The position numbers and the translations under genes are program-made. The notes below the pieces were generated by a model. It had not been told where the DNA came from. It searched no databases and saw only the letters and a program-made list of their open reading frames with translations. This document shows positions 33,609 through 42,195 of a DNA stretch of 64,000 nt, in pieces (the stretch's first letter is position 1; each line of letters opens with the position of its first letter). The stretch comes from Actinokineospora sp. NBRC 105648 (GTDB lineage: Bacteria > Actinomycetota > Actinomycetes > Mycobacteriales > Pseudonocardiaceae), in contig NZ_BSTR01000001.1 of NCBI RefSeq assembly GCF_030269645.1, positions 361,319 through 425,318 on the forward strand, in the 5' to 3' direction.

Positions 33609-35196
33609 CTTGAGTTTTAACCTTCGGGTGGTGCTTGCCGCCCCCTGTCGATCATGAACGCAGCCCTTGGTCGATCATTCCTTCTTGCGACAGTTGGAAG
33701 ATCGAACAAGGGCTGCGGTGATCAGTGTGCCTGACGCCAGTGACAGGCGTGCCAACGGGGAGCTGTCGAAGTTCCGGCGGCAGGTCCATGAGTCTCTGAA
33801 CCGGCGAGCGGACGCGTTGTTCGAGCTGGCCGAGGCGGTGTTGTGCGCCGACGGGCCGGTGCGGTCGATCGCGGAGTTGTCGCTGGTAGGTGAGCATCGC
33901 CGAGGGCATGGCAGCGGATATGCCGCACTCGCGCGCGGCACGATGGACATACCGCGACTGCAGACTGCGCTGAGCGCGGCGTCGATCCCACGGGCCGCGG
34001 ACGGGCGGCTGGTACTGGCAGTCGATGTGACCTGCTGGCTTCGTCCGGAAGCACACACCAGCCCGCAACGGATCCTGTGCCACACCTACGGCCGTGGCAA
34101 AGGCCAGCACGTCATGGTGCCGGGCTGGCCCTACTCCGTCGTCGTCGCCCTGGAAACAGGACGCCATTCGTGGACCGCGCCGCTGGACGCGGTCCGGCTC
34201 ACCCCCGGCGACAACGCCGCGAACGTGACTGCCCGGCAGATCCGCGGCGTGGTGGACCGTCTGATCGCGGCGGGGCACTGGCGGCCGGGAGACCCGGATA
34301 TCCTGCTGGTCGCCGACGCCGGCTACGACGGCCCTCGGCTGGCCCACGTGCTGGCCGATCTTCCGATCACCGTGCTGGGGCGGATGCGCACCGATCGGGT
34401 CCTGCGCCGTCCGGTCCCGCCGCAGCCGCCCGGCACGCTGGGCAGGCCACGCCGCCACGGCGACGAGTTCGCTTTCGGTGACCCGAATACCTGGGGCGAG
34501 CCGGATGTCACCATCGACACCACGACCCGGCTCCACGGCCCAGCGCTGATCCGAGCCTGGGACCGGCTGCACCCACGGCTGACCCACCGCATCGCCTGGG
34601 CCGGCCACGACGGTGCCCTGCCGATCATCGAGGGCACCGTGATCCGGCTCGAAGTCCAGCGCCTGCCCTCCGGCGCGATCCCGAAACCCGTGTGGCTCTG
34701 GCACTCCCGCACCGACCTGAGCCACACCGAGGTCGACCTGGCCTGGCAGGCTTTCCTGCGCCGGTTCGACATCGAACACACCTTCCGCATGCTCAAGCAA
34801 ACCCTCGGCCGGACCACCCCGAAACTCCGCTCACCCGAAGCGGCCGACCGCTGGACCTGGCTACTTCTCACCGCTTGCACCCAGCTCCGCCTCGCCCGCG
34901 ACCTCACCACCGATCTGCGCCGCCCCTGGGAGAAACCCCGACCAGCCCAGCGACTCACCCCAGCCAGGATCCGCCGAGGATTTCGGAACCTGCGCCCACA
35001 ACTTGTCTGTCCGGCCGGTGTCCCGAAACCCTCCGGCCCCGGCCCCGGCCGTCCCACCGGCACACCCAATCAACGACCCACGTCACGCCACGACGTCCAC
35101 ACCGTCACCAGCACAAACACCCGAAAACCCAACCACAGCAGAAACACCAAATCGAGCAACCCACGACCCCGCCGAACAGGTTAAAACTCAAGCTAG
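33605..35196 (+). mobile_element. complete IS701-type insertion sequence with CTAG target duplication
   Basis: Perfect 14-bp terminal inverted repeats CTTGAGTTTTAACC (33609-33622) and GGTTAAAACTCAAG (35179-35192) bound a 1584-bp element with one transposase gene. CTAG is present on both sides (33605-33608 and 35193-35196), a 4-bp duplication in line with the YTAR preference of IS701. The left CTAG keeps the TAG stop of the hydroxylase. The right CTAG restores AGGAA, the ribosome site of the cyclase. Confidence 0.93.
33718..35184 (+). CDS. IS701-type transposase
   Basis: A 488-residue DDE transposase. The catalytic triad is visible: Asp in LVLAVDVTCWLRPEA, Asp in ILLVADAGYDGPRL and Glu in RFDIEHTFRMLKQTLG. 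The C-terminal 70 residues are Pro/Thr/Arg-rich and run almost to the right inverted repeat. The start is set at GTG 33718 (VISVPDASDRRANGE); a longer frame from TTG 33667 exists. The frame is intact and the element ends are perfect, so the element may still be active or inserted recently. Confidence 0.88.
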   Translation: MISVPDASDRRANGELSKFRRQVHESLNRRADALFELAEAVLCADGPVRSIAELSLVGEHRRGHGSGYAALARGTMDIPRLQTALSAASIPRAADGRLVLAVDVTCWLRPEAHTSPQRILCHTYGRGKGQHVMVPGWPYSVVVALETGRHSWTAPLDAVRLTPGDNAANVTARQIRGVVDRLIAAGHWRPGDPDILLVADAGYDGPRLAHVLADLPITVLGRMRTDRVLRRPVPPQPPGTLGRPRRHGDEFAFGDPNTWGEPDVTIDTTTRLHGPALIRAWDRLHPRLTHRIAWAGHDGALPIIEGTVIRLEVQRLPSGAIPKPVWLWHSRTDLSHTEVDLAWQAFLRRFDIEHTFRMLKQTLGRTTPKLRSPEAADRWTWLLLTACTQLRLARDLTTDLRRPWEKPRPAQRLTPARIRRGFRNLRPQLVCPAGVPKPSGPGPGRPTGTPNQRPTSRHDVHTVTSTNTRKPNHSRNTKSSNPRPRRTG

Positions 35197-35204
35197 GAAC
35201 CGTC

Positions 35205-35978
35205 ATGCGGATCATCGACCTACCCACCCCGATCGACGCCTCGGTGTGGGAGCCCAACCCCGTCAAGCACGAGGTGGTGTCACCCGCTGAGGGTGGCAGG
35301 CACATGGCCGAGGGCATGCGGGAGCGGTACGGGCTGGAGTTCGACCCGGCCGAACTCCCGGACGGCGAACTGCTCTCGCTCGACACCGTCAAGCTCACCA
35401 CGCACACCGGGACCCACGTCGACGCGCCGTCGCACTACGGTTCGCGCGCCGCCTACGGCGAGCCGCAGCACATCGACCGGATGCCGCTCGACTGGTTCGT
35501 GCGACCCGGCATGGTCCTCGACCTCACCGACCAGCCGGTCGGCGCGGCCGGGGCGGACGTGCTGCGGCGCGAGTTCGACCGCGTCGGCCGCGAATCGGAG
35601 CCGATGGAGATCGTCATGCTGAACACCGGCGCGGACCGGATCGCCGGCACGCCCGCGTACTTCGCGAAGTTCGTGGGTCTGGACGCCGCCACCAACCTGC
35701 TGCTCGACCTCGGGGTGCGGGTGATCGGAACGGACGCGTTCAGCCTGGACGCGCCATTCACCCACATGATAGATGAGTTCCAGCGGGCCGGGGATCGCTG
35801 TGTGCTGTGGCCGGCGCACTTCGTCGGCAGGGAAAGGGAATACTGCCAGATCGAACGGCTCGCGAACCTGGACCTGCTGCCGGGCCGGACCGGGTTCACA
35901 GTGTCGTGCCTGCCGGTGAAGCTGGTCAACGGCGGTGCAGGCTGGGCGCGGGCGGTGGCGTTCGTCCCCGACGAATAG
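35205..35978 (+). CDS. PF04199 cyclase-family metal-dependent hydrolase
   Basis: A 257-residue protein of the cyclase/kynurenine-formamidase-like family. The metal-binding motif TTHTGTHVDAPSHYG is complete, and GTDAFSLDAPFTHMIDEFQR and RVLWPAHF-like segments (CVLWPAHFVGRERE) match polyketide-associated members such as those in tetracycline-type clusters. A role in ring closure of a polyketide is therefore likely. Kynurenine formamidase activity is the main alternative but no tryptophan-catabolism genes are near. AGGAA 5 nt before ATG 35205 was re-created by the IS target duplication. Without the element the gene would follow the hydroxylase directly. Confidence 0.82.
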   Translation: MRIIDLPTPIDASVWEPNPVKHEVVSPAEGGRHMAEGMRERYGLEFDPAELPDGELLSLDTVKLTTHTGTHVDAPSHYGSRAAYGEPQHIDRMPLDWFVRPGMVLDLTDQPVGAAGADVLRREFDRVGRESEPMEIVMLNTGADRIAGTPAYFAKFVGLDAATNLLLDLGVRVIGTDAFSLDAPFTHMIDEFQRAGDRCVLWPAHFVGREREYCQIERLANLDLLPGRTGFTVSCLPVKLVNGGAGWARAVAFVPDE

Positions 35979-35992
35979 TCCGATCGAGACAC

Positions 35993-36034
35993 AACAGCGG
36001 CTGGCGCACCCTCTGAGGTGTGCCGGCCGCTGTT
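35993..36034. terminator. bidirectional terminator, 18-bp stem
   Basis: AACAGCGGCTGGCGCACC (35993-36010) pairs with 36017-36034 with two G-T wobbles and a 6-nt loop. It lies between the converging cyclase and SnoaL-like genes. Confidence 0.75.
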
Positions 36035-36041
36035 CTGCGTA

Positions 36042-36488
36042 CTACGGAAGGTCGTCGCGGGTGACGTGACGGCGGTGCACCAGGAGAGAACCGCCTTCCC
36101 GCACCAGCAGGTCCTCACAGACGCACACGCGGTGCAGGCCGGGCTCGCCACCCAGCTTGGTGGAGAAAACCAAGGCATAGCAGCGCACCCGCAGCGAGCC
36201 GTCGGGCTCCGGGAAGATCGCCACCATGCCGTGCCAGTGCCTGCGCCGCACCCCCTCGGCGGCCAGCTCGACCGTGGTCCGGCGCAGCGACTCGGCGAGT
36301 TCCGCGCGGCCGCGCATCGGTTCCGGCAGCGTCGGCACGGAGAACGTGGCGTCGGGTGTGAAGGTGTCGGCCCACGCGTCGATGGCGCCGTTGTCGAGTA
36401 GCTGCATGTGCACCGCGTAGAACTGCTGCACCTCCGCGCGGGTCTCGGCGGTCACGGCCTGGGTCTGGGTCTGCTGCTGGGTGGTCAC
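36042..36488 (-). CDS. SnoaL/NTF2-like protein
   Basis: A 148-residue protein of the NTF2-like alpha+beta cone fold: EVQQFYAVHMQLLDNGAID, WADTFTPDATFSVPTLPEP, GMVAIFPEPDGSLRVRCYA and a C-terminal HRRHVTRDDL. In aromatic polyketide clusters such proteins act as cyclases (SnoaL), hydroxylation partners (SnoaL2-like) or small-ligand enzymes. The exact role is not evident. The GTG start at 36488 has AAGGGAG 5 nt upstream. It is alone on its strand between the cyclase and the didomain aromatase genes. Confidence 0.8.
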   Translation of the reverse strand: MTTQQQTQTQAVTAETRAEVQQFYAVHMQLLDNGAIDAWADTFTPDATFSVPTLPEPMRGRAELAESLRRTTVELAAEGVRRRHWHGMVAIFPEPDGSLRVRCYALVFSTKLGGEPGLHRVCVCEDLLVREGGSLLVHRRHVTRDDLP

Positions 36489-36691
36489 GGGTCTCCCTTG
36501 TCGTCGTCCACGCGGCACTGCCGCGGCCGGGACATGTCAGCCGCACCCTCCCCGAGCGCGTTCGAACGCCCGTCGAGCCGGAACGGGGTGACAGCGGGTA
36601 GGGAAGTCGACGGGTGCTCCAGACCGTCTCCAAGATCGCCCGGCAAGGTTCAGGCACAGTGACCGACGAGAGTGGACCGGAGGACCCTTCC

Positions 36692-37639
36692 GTGGCAGCA
36701 GCGAAGACCCGTCGGGTGGAGGAGAAGGCGCTCATCGCGGCGCCGGTGGCGACCGTGCGTGACATCGTGGTGGATGTCGAGGCGTGGCCGCAGGTGCACC
36801 GGCCCGCGGTGCACGCGGAGATCCTTTCCAGCGACGACAACGGTGACCTCATCCAGCACTGGTCCATCATGGACGACAGCACGGCGCGCACGTGGACCTC
36901 GCGCCGCAGGGTGACCGAGTCGGGGGAGGTCCGCTTCGCGCACGAGCCCGCCGACGAGCCGTTCGCGAGCGTGGCGGGCGGCTTCGAGTTCGAGGAGCAG
37001 CCCGACGGCGGCACCCTTGTGCGCATGTACCACGAGTTCATCCTGCTGCGGGACGACGACACCGTCGCCGCGCGGCGGTCGGACTCGATGCGTCGCGGCA
37101 GCCAGGAGTACCTGGAGACACTGAGGTTCGCCGCTGAGAACGCCGAGGACCTGCGGCTGCGGACGATCACCTTCGAGGACCCGCTGTTCGTCGCGGGTTC
37201 GGTGGCCGACGCCTACACCTACCTCTACGAGGCCGACAAGTGGCCAGAGCGCATCCCGCACGTCCTCCGCTTGGACCTGGAGGAGAGCATGCCCAACATC
37301 CAGTTCTTCGACATGGACACCAGGTCGGCCGACGGCTCCGAGCACACCACCCGCTCGGTGCGGATCTGCCTGCCCGGACACAAGATCGTGTACAAGCAGA
37401 CACGCCCGCCCAAGACACTCGACGCGCACACCGGGCACTGGCTGTTCACCGAGACCCCGGAGGGGCTCATCGTGAGTGCCCGGCACACCGCGACCGTCCG
37501 CCCGGCGGGTCTGCACCTGCTCGGCGCGGGCACCAAGGTCGAGGGCGCCCGCAGGTACCTGCGCCGCGTGCTCAGCGCCAACAGCATGGGAAACCTGCGG
37601 CTGGCCAAGGAATACGCCGAGAAGCTGGCTGGGTTCTGA
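36692..37639 (+). CDS. didomain aromatase/cyclase (SRPBCC) of type II PKS
   Basis: A 315-residue protein with two tandem START/Bet v1-like domains. Domain 1 (about 5-145) has EEKALIAAPVATVRDIVVDV and ASVAGGFEFEEQPDGG. Domain 2 (about 160-310) has ITFEDPLFVAGSVADAYTYL, KWPERIPHVLRLDLEESMPN and HTATVRPAGLHLLG. Length and duplication are those of didomain ARO/CYC enzymes (ActVII, JadD, LanL, UrdL class) that shape the first ring of reduced polyketides. It is strong evidence that the cluster makes an aromatic polyketide. GTG 36692 with GGAGG 8 nt upstream fits the family length; GTG 36659 is possible. Confidence 0.92.
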   Translation: MAAAKTRRVEEKALIAAPVATVRDIVVDVEAWPQVHRPAVHAEILSSDDNGDLIQHWSIMDDSTARTWTSRRRVTESGEVRFAHEPADEPFASVAGGFEFEEQPDGGTLVRMYHEFILLRDDDTVAARRSDSMRRGSQEYLETLRFAAENAEDLRLRTITFEDPLFVAGSVADAYTYLYEADKWPERIPHVLRLDLEESMPNIQFFDMDTRSADGSEHTTRSVRICLPGHKIVYKQTRPPKTLDAHTGHWLFTETPEGLIVSARHTATVRPAGLHLLGAGTKVEGARRYLRRVLSANSMGNLRLAKEYAEKLAGF

Positions 37640-37644
37640 CCGCC

Positions 37645-38718
37645 ATGCCCGGGCACACTCCGCGGGTGGCCGCCCTCCGGCCGCTGCCTGTTCCGTCCAC
37701 ATCGGACCGCTCGCGCCGGGTGGCGTTGCTGCTGCCCGGCCAGGGCTCCCAGTACCGGCGGATGGCCGCCGGTCTGTACGACTCGGAACCGGTGTTCACC
37801 GCCGCCATGGACGAGGTGTTCACCGCGCTCGGGAAGGCGGGCCGTGAGCTGCGCGCGGACTGGCTGGACGTGCGGCCCCACCGGTCGCTTGACGACGCCG
37901 TCCGGTCCCAGCCGCTGCTGTTCGCGGTCGACCACGCGCTCGGCAGGCTCGTGCTGGACCAGGGTGTCGAGCCCGCCGCCCTGCTCGGGCACAGCGTCGG
38001 CGAGATGGCGGCGGCGGCGCTCGCGGGCGTGTTCTCCGCCGGGGACGCGGCCGGGTTGGTGCTGGACCGCGTGCGCAGGCTGGCGTCGGCGCCCGCGGGC
38101 GGGATGCTGGCGGTGGCCGCGAGCGCGGCGCAGGTGGAACCGTTCCTGGGGGCCGGTGTGGTGGTCGGCGCGGTCAACGCGCCCCGCCACACTGTGCTCG
38201 CCGGTCCGCGTCCTGCCCTGGACGCGGTGGCGGGCAGGCTGACGGCGGCGGGGTTCGCCAGCCGCCCGGTCGCCTCCGACACCGCGTTCCACAGCCCGGT
38301 GCTCGCGCCGTGGCTGGCGGGCGCCCCGGCCCAGGTGGCGTCCGTCGCGCGCACACCACCGAGCCGCACCATCTACTCGGGACGGACGGCGGCGCCGCTG
38401 TCCGCAGACCAGGCCGTCGACCCGGGGTTCTGGGCGGCGCACCCGGTGACGCCGGTGTTGTTCTGGCCCGCGCTCGACGCCCTGCTGTCCACGGGCGACT
38501 ACCTGCTCGTGGAGACCGGGCCGGGCCGGACGCTGACCGGCATCGCCCGCAGGCACCCGACGGTCCGGCGCGGCGCGAGCGCCGTGCTGCCACTGCTATC
38601 GGGCGGGCCGGTCGCCGAGGAGGCGGACCGCGCTTCCTGGCACGCGGCCGTGGCGGAGCTGCGCGCGAGCGGGGTGTGCCCGGTGGGTCCCGCGGCGGCG
38701 CGCGCCGGGAGTTCCTGA
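37645..38718 (+). CDS. malonyl-CoA:ACP-type acyltransferase
   Basis: A 357-residue FabD-fold acyltransferase. The oxyanion region is LLLPGQGSQYRRM, the nucleophile is Ser117 in LLGHSVGEMAAAALAG, and the catalytic His216 is in DTAFHSPVLAPW. The AFHS form is associated with malonyl specificity in PKS acyltransferases. Stand-alone ATs occur in type II clusters as starter-unit transferases or editing enzymes (ZhuC type) or to load malonate. The gene follows the aromatase by 5 nt, so they are co-transcribed. Its presence without KS or ACP genes is notable. Confidence 0.88.
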   Translation: MPGHTPRVAALRPLPVPSTSDRSRRVALLLPGQGSQYRRMAAGLYDSEPVFTAAMDEVFTALGKAGRELRADWLDVRPHRSLDDAVRSQPLLFAVDHALGRLVLDQGVEPAALLGHSVGEMAAAALAGVFSAGDAAGLVLDRVRRLASAPAGGMLAVAASAAQVEPFLGAGVVVGAVNAPRHTVLAGPRPALDAVAGRLTAAGFASRPVASDTAFHSPVLAPWLAGAPAQVASVARTPPSRTIYSGRTAAPLSADQAVDPGFWAAHPVTPVLFWPALDALLSTGDYLLVETGPGRTLTGIARRHPTVRRGASAVLPLLSGGPVAEEADRASWHAAVAELRASGVCPVGPAAARAGSS

Positions 38719-38781
38719 GCCCGCTTTCGTGTCCGCGTGTCCGCGCGGGCGACCGCTCGTTGTGACAAGGAGCCACATCAC

Positions 38782-40224
38782 ATGACCGCATCATCGATGA
38801 TCCTGCGGAACCCGGGGGCCGCGCCCGTCGACCCGGCGGATCTCGCGCGGCGGTTCACCGCGTCCGCGCTGGCCACCGACAGCCCGGTCACCCCCAACGC
38901 CCGCTTCGACGACTGGTTCGCCGGACACCGGGTGGCCAACCGGTTCGAGGTCACCAGGATTCCCTTCGGGGACCTGGTCGGCTGGCGGTTCCGGGAGGAG
39001 GACGGGAACCTCGTGCACGACAGCGGCGGGTTCTTCGCCGTCACCGGGCTGGAGGTGCGCACCGACCGGCCCGGCACGGGCGTCTGGGCGCAGCCGATTC
39101 TCGACCAGCCGGAAATCGGCGTGCTCGGTATCCTGGTCAAGGAGTTCGACGGCGTGCTGCACTGCCTGATGCAGGCGAAGATGGAGCCGGGGAATCCGGA
39201 CACGGTCCAGCTTTCCCCCACCGTGCAGGCGACCCGCAGCAACTACACCGGATTGCACGGCGGCAAGCGCACGGTCTTTCTCGACCACTTCATGGACCCC
39301 GCCAGGCGCGTGCTCGTCGACAGCCTGCAATCGGAGCAGGGCGCGTGGTTCCTCGGGAAGCGGAACCGCAACGTCGTGGTGGAGGTTTTCGAAGACGTCC
39401 CGGAGCATGAGAATTTCCGATGGCTGACCATCGGCCAGGTCCACCGGCTGCTGGCGCGCGACAACGTGGTCAACATGGATACCCGGTCGGTGCTGTCGTG
39501 CGTGCCGTTCGATGCCCCGGACGGCCAGGGACGGCACCCGGTCGGCGGGAACTATCACTCTGCGTTGCTGCGCTCGCTGTCCGGTGCGGCCAGGGGGCTG
39601 CACGACACCAAGCAGCTGCTCGGCTGGTTGACCGAGGCCAAGGCGCGGCACAGCTTCCGCCGCCGCCAGCTCCCGCTGGCCGAGGTACCCGGCTGGCACC
39701 GCACCGAGACCGAGATCGCGCACGAGGAGGGCAAGCACTTCACGGTGGTCGCCGCCGACGTGCGCGCCGAGACCCGCGAGGTCACCCGGTGGACGCAGCC
39801 GTTGCTGGCGCCGGTCGAACGCGGCGTGGCGGCGTTCCTGGTGCGGCCGATCGAGGGGGTGCTACATCTTCTGGTACAGGCCAAGTCGGAGGCCGGGCTG
39901 CTCGACGTGTGCGAGCTGGCGCCGACCGTGCAGTGCATGCCTGCCAACTACCAGGGTTCCCGGCCGCCCCGCTACCTGGACGTCGTGCTCGGCGCCGCTG
40001 AGGAGTCGCTGCGGTTCGACGCCGTGCAGGCCGAGGAGGGCGGGCGGTTCGACCACGCCGACAACCGCTACCTGGTCGTCGAGGTGGGCGACGAGGTGCC
40101 GGTCGCCGACGACCCGGACTTCGCCTGGATGACGTTGCGCCAGCTCATGGAGCTGGCGCAGCACACCCGGTACCTGAACGTGCAGGCCCGCAGCCTGCTC
40201 GCCGGCCTGCACGCCACATGGTGA
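38782..40224 (+). CDS. NDP-hexose 2,3-dehydratase
   Basis: A 480-residue protein of the NDP-4-keto-6-deoxyglucose 2,3-dehydratase family (TylX3, EvaA, UrdS, JadO). The internal duplication is clear: GVLGILVKEFDGVLHCLMQA / KMEPGNPDTVQLSPTVQATR in the first half and AAFLVRPIEGVLHLLVQAKS / CELAPTVQCMPANYQ in the second. It removes the C2 hydroxyl, committing the sugar to a 2,6-dideoxyhexose. AAGGAG precedes ATG 38782. The next gene overlaps by 7 nt and encodes the 3-ketoreductase that normally follows in the pathway. Confidence 0.93.
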   Translation: MTASSMILRNPGAAPVDPADLARRFTASALATDSPVTPNARFDDWFAGHRVANRFEVTRIPFGDLVGWRFREEDGNLVHDSGGFFAVTGLEVRTDRPGTGVWAQPILDQPEIGVLGILVKEFDGVLHCLMQAKMEPGNPDTVQLSPTVQATRSNYTGLHGGKRTVFLDHFMDPARRVLVDSLQSEQGAWFLGKRNRNVVVEVFEDVPEHENFRWLTIGQVHRLLARDNVVNMDTRSVLSCVPFDAPDGQGRHPVGGNYHSALLRSLSGAARGLHDTKQLLGWLTEAKARHSFRRRQLPLAEVPGWHRTETEIAHEEGKHFTVVAADVRAETREVTRWTQPLLAPVERGVAAFLVRPIEGVLHLLVQAKSEAGLLDVCELAPTVQCMPANYQGSRPPRYLDVVLGAAEESLRFDAVQAEEGGRFDHADNRYLVVEVGDEVPVADDPDFAWMTLRQLMELAQHTRYLNVQARSLLAGLHATW

Positions 40225-41201
40225 GCCGGGTGCGCGTCGGCGTGCTGGGCTGTGCCGACATCGCGCGGCGGCGCATGCTGCCCGCGTTGGCGGCGCAGCC
40301 GCTCGTCGACCTGGTCGCGGTCGCCAGCCGGGACCCCGACCGGGCGCGGGAGTTCGCCGAGCCCTACGGGTGCGCGCCGGTGCACGGGTACGAGCGGCTG
40401 CTCGACCGGGCCGACATCGACGCCGTCTACATCCCGCTGCCCACCGGGATGCACGCGGAGTGGACGCTGCGGGCCCTGGCGGCGGGCAAGCACGTGCTGT
40501 GTGAGAAACCCTGCGTGACCGACCCCGATGAGGCGGCCAGGGTCGCGGAGGCGGCGGGCAACCATGATCTGCTGGTGATGGAAAGTTTCATGTTCCTGCA
40601 CCACGGCCAGCACCGGCGGGTGCGCGCGCTGGTCGAAGAGGGCGCGCTCGGCACCCTCCGGGAGATCACCGCGGACTTCGGCATCCCCGCGACGCCGAGG
40701 TCCGCGGCGGCGGCGAGCAGCCTGCTGGAGACCGGTGTGTACCCGCTGCGGCTGGCCCGGCTGTTCGCGGGGGAGGACCCCGAGGTGCTGGGGGCGACGC
40801 TGTCCGTCGACGCGGGGACCCGGTCCGACGTCGCGGGCAGTGTCCTGCTGCGCTTCCCCTCCGGGGTCACCGCGCGGCTCGGGTTCGGTTGGCGGCACTC
40901 GTATCGGTGCGTCTACGAGCTGTGGGGCAGCGCCGGGCGCCTCGTCCTCGACCGGGCGTTCACCACCCCGGACGACCGCGCGCCCGTGCTGCGCCTGGAA
41001 CGGCCCGACGGCGTCCAGGAGATGACGCTGCCGCCGGAACGGCAATTCGTGAACACCGCCGGGGCGTTCGCCGAGGCGGTGTTGCGCGGAACGGGCTACG
41101 ACGCATATACCGGTGACATCGTCCGGCAGGCCGCCCTGGTGGCCGAGGTGCGCCGGGCGGCGTTCGCCTTCGCACCGGCAAAGAAATTCCATGCGGTATG
41201 A
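40218..41201 (+). CDS. NDP-hexose 3-ketoreductase (Gfo/Idh/MocA family)
   Basis: A 327-residue NAD(P)-dependent reductase. The N-terminal Rossmann domain is VGVLGCADIARRRMLPALAA and VAVASRDPDRAREFA. The family signature GKHVLCEKPCVTDPDEAARV contains the catalytic Lys of the EKP motif. The substrate domain starts MESFMFLHHGQHRR, as in UrdT/LanT/OleW-type enzymes that reduce the unstable 3-keto product of the 2,3-dehydratase. The start overlaps the dehydratase gene, indicating translational coupling. The stereochemistry at C3 cannot be predicted with certainty. Confidence 0.92.
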   Translation: MVSRVRVGVLGCADIARRRMLPALAAQPLVDLVAVASRDPDRAREFAEPYGCAPVHGYERLLDRADIDAVYIPLPTGMHAEWTLRALAAGKHVLCEKPCVTDPDEAARVAEAAGNHDLLVMESFMFLHHGQHRRVRALVEEGALGTLREITADFGIPATPRSAAAASSLLETGVYPLRLARLFAGEDPEVLGATLSVDAGTRSDVAGSVLLRFPSGVTARLGFGWRHSYRCVYELWGSAGRLVLDRAFTTPDDRAPVLRLERPDGVQEMTLPPERQFVNTAGAFAEAVLRGTGYDAYTGDIVRQAALVAEVRRAAFAFAPAKKFHAV

Positions 41202-41229
41202 AGCAGCTATCACTTGAGACGTAACACTC

Positions 41230-41259
41230 TTGCCTGCCCGGTACGGAGCGGGATAATCT
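41230..41259 (+). promoter_or_regulatory. probable promoter of the SARP gene
   Basis: TTGCCT (41230-41235) and TAATCT (41254-41259) are spaced by 18 nt, about 110 nt before the SARP start in a relatively AT-rich leader. This is a reasonable vegetative-type match; no operator was recognised. Confidence 0.5.
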
Positions 41260-41367
41260 TGGTAAGTCGTGTGGCTCGATCGATCGAAAAGCTGCGGCCT
41301 GGGGGAAGTCGAAGGTGAAGATCCGATTGCCTCCCCCTGTCGTCGCAAGGAAAAGGGAGCTCAGACA

Positions 41368-42195
41368 ATGCGGTTCAACACCCTCGGTCCTTTGGAAGTC
41401 CTCCACAATGGCCAGTATATCAACCCGACCGCGCCCAAGGCGTGCAATACACTGGCCCTGCTGCTGTGCCGAGCCAATGAGGTCGTGGAGATTCCGGCGC
41501 TCATCGACGAATTGTGGAGCGACAACCCGCCGCGGAGCGCGGTCACCACCACCCAGACCTATATCTACCAGCTGAGAAAAATGCTGGGCCGGGCCCTCGG
41601 GGATGATGCCGACGGTCCCCGGCTGGTCACCAGGGCGCCGGGATACCGGCTGCGGATCGACGAGGACCTGATCGACGCGCGGGTGTTCGAGCGGCGGGCC
41701 AGGGAGGGAAAGCGGCTGCTCGCCGCCGGTCGGGCCGCGGAGGCCTCGCGCAGGCTGCAGGAGGCGCTGGACCTGTGGCGCGGGCCCGCGCTCGCCGACG
41801 TGCGCACCGGGCGGGTGCTAGAGGCGCACGTGGTCCGACTGGAGGAGACACAACTGGGGACCTTGCAACTCCGCGTCCAAGCGGATATGCAGCTCGGCCG
41901 GTTTCGGGAGCTGGTGCCCGAGTTGCGTTCGCTGGTCGCCGCGCATCCGCTGAACGAGTGGTTGCACGCCCAGCTCATCAAGTGCCTGAGCCATTCAGGC
42001 AGGCGCGGCGAGGCGTTGCAGGCCTACCAGGCGCTGCGCGTGGTCCTGGACGAGGAGTTGGGCCTGGCTCCGTCGCTGCCGTTGCAGCGGCTGCAGCAAA
42101 ACGTGCTCAGCGACGCCGCCGACGAGGATGTGCACAGGGCCGCCCCGATGGTGCCGTCGGGAAACCGGACGCGGACACTGAGCCATTCCGCGTAA
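41368..42195 (+). CDS. SARP-family pathway activator, 3' end at an IS junction
   Basis: A 275-residue Streptomyces antibiotic regulatory protein. The OmpR-like winged helix (about 1-95: FNTLGPLEVLHNGQYINPT, TQTYIYQLRKMLG) is followed by the bacterial transcriptional activation domain (about 100-250: RAPGYRLRIDEDLIDARVFE, HPLNEWLHAQLIKCLSHSG). These proteins bind heptameric repeats and switch on the cluster. Both domains are complete. However, the stop TAA (42193-42195) is formed by the left end of an IS5-type element, so the native C-terminal tail was probably longer. The bases after the element can encode GALPLELAGR followed by a stop. ATG 41368 has GGGAG upstream. Confidence 0.88.
   Translation: MRFNTLGPLEVLHNGQYINPTAPKACNTLALLLCRANEVVEIPALIDELWSDNPPRSAVTTTQTYIYQLRKMLGRALGDDADGPRLVTRAPGYRLRIDEDLIDARVFERRAREGKRLLAAGRAAEASRRLQEALDLWRGPALADVRTGRVLEAHVVRLEETQLGTLQLRVQADMQLGRFRELVPELRSLVAAHPLNEWLHAQLIKCLSHSGRRGEALQAYQALRVVLDEELGLAPSLPLQRLQQNVLSDAADEDVHRAAPMVPSGNRTRTLSHSA

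Noticed and set aside
35205..35978. Kynurenine formamidase as the source of 3-hydroxyanthranilate
   Set aside because: The fold is shared, but no tryptophan dioxygenase, kynurenine hydroxylase or kynureninase is present and a chorismate-based route is complete. A polyketide cyclase role is favoured by the adjacent aromatase and hydroxylase.
37645..38718. Part of a modular type I PKS
   Set aside because: The acyltransferase is a stand-alone protein without KS, KR or ACP domains in frame. The neighbours are type II aromatase and sugar genes.
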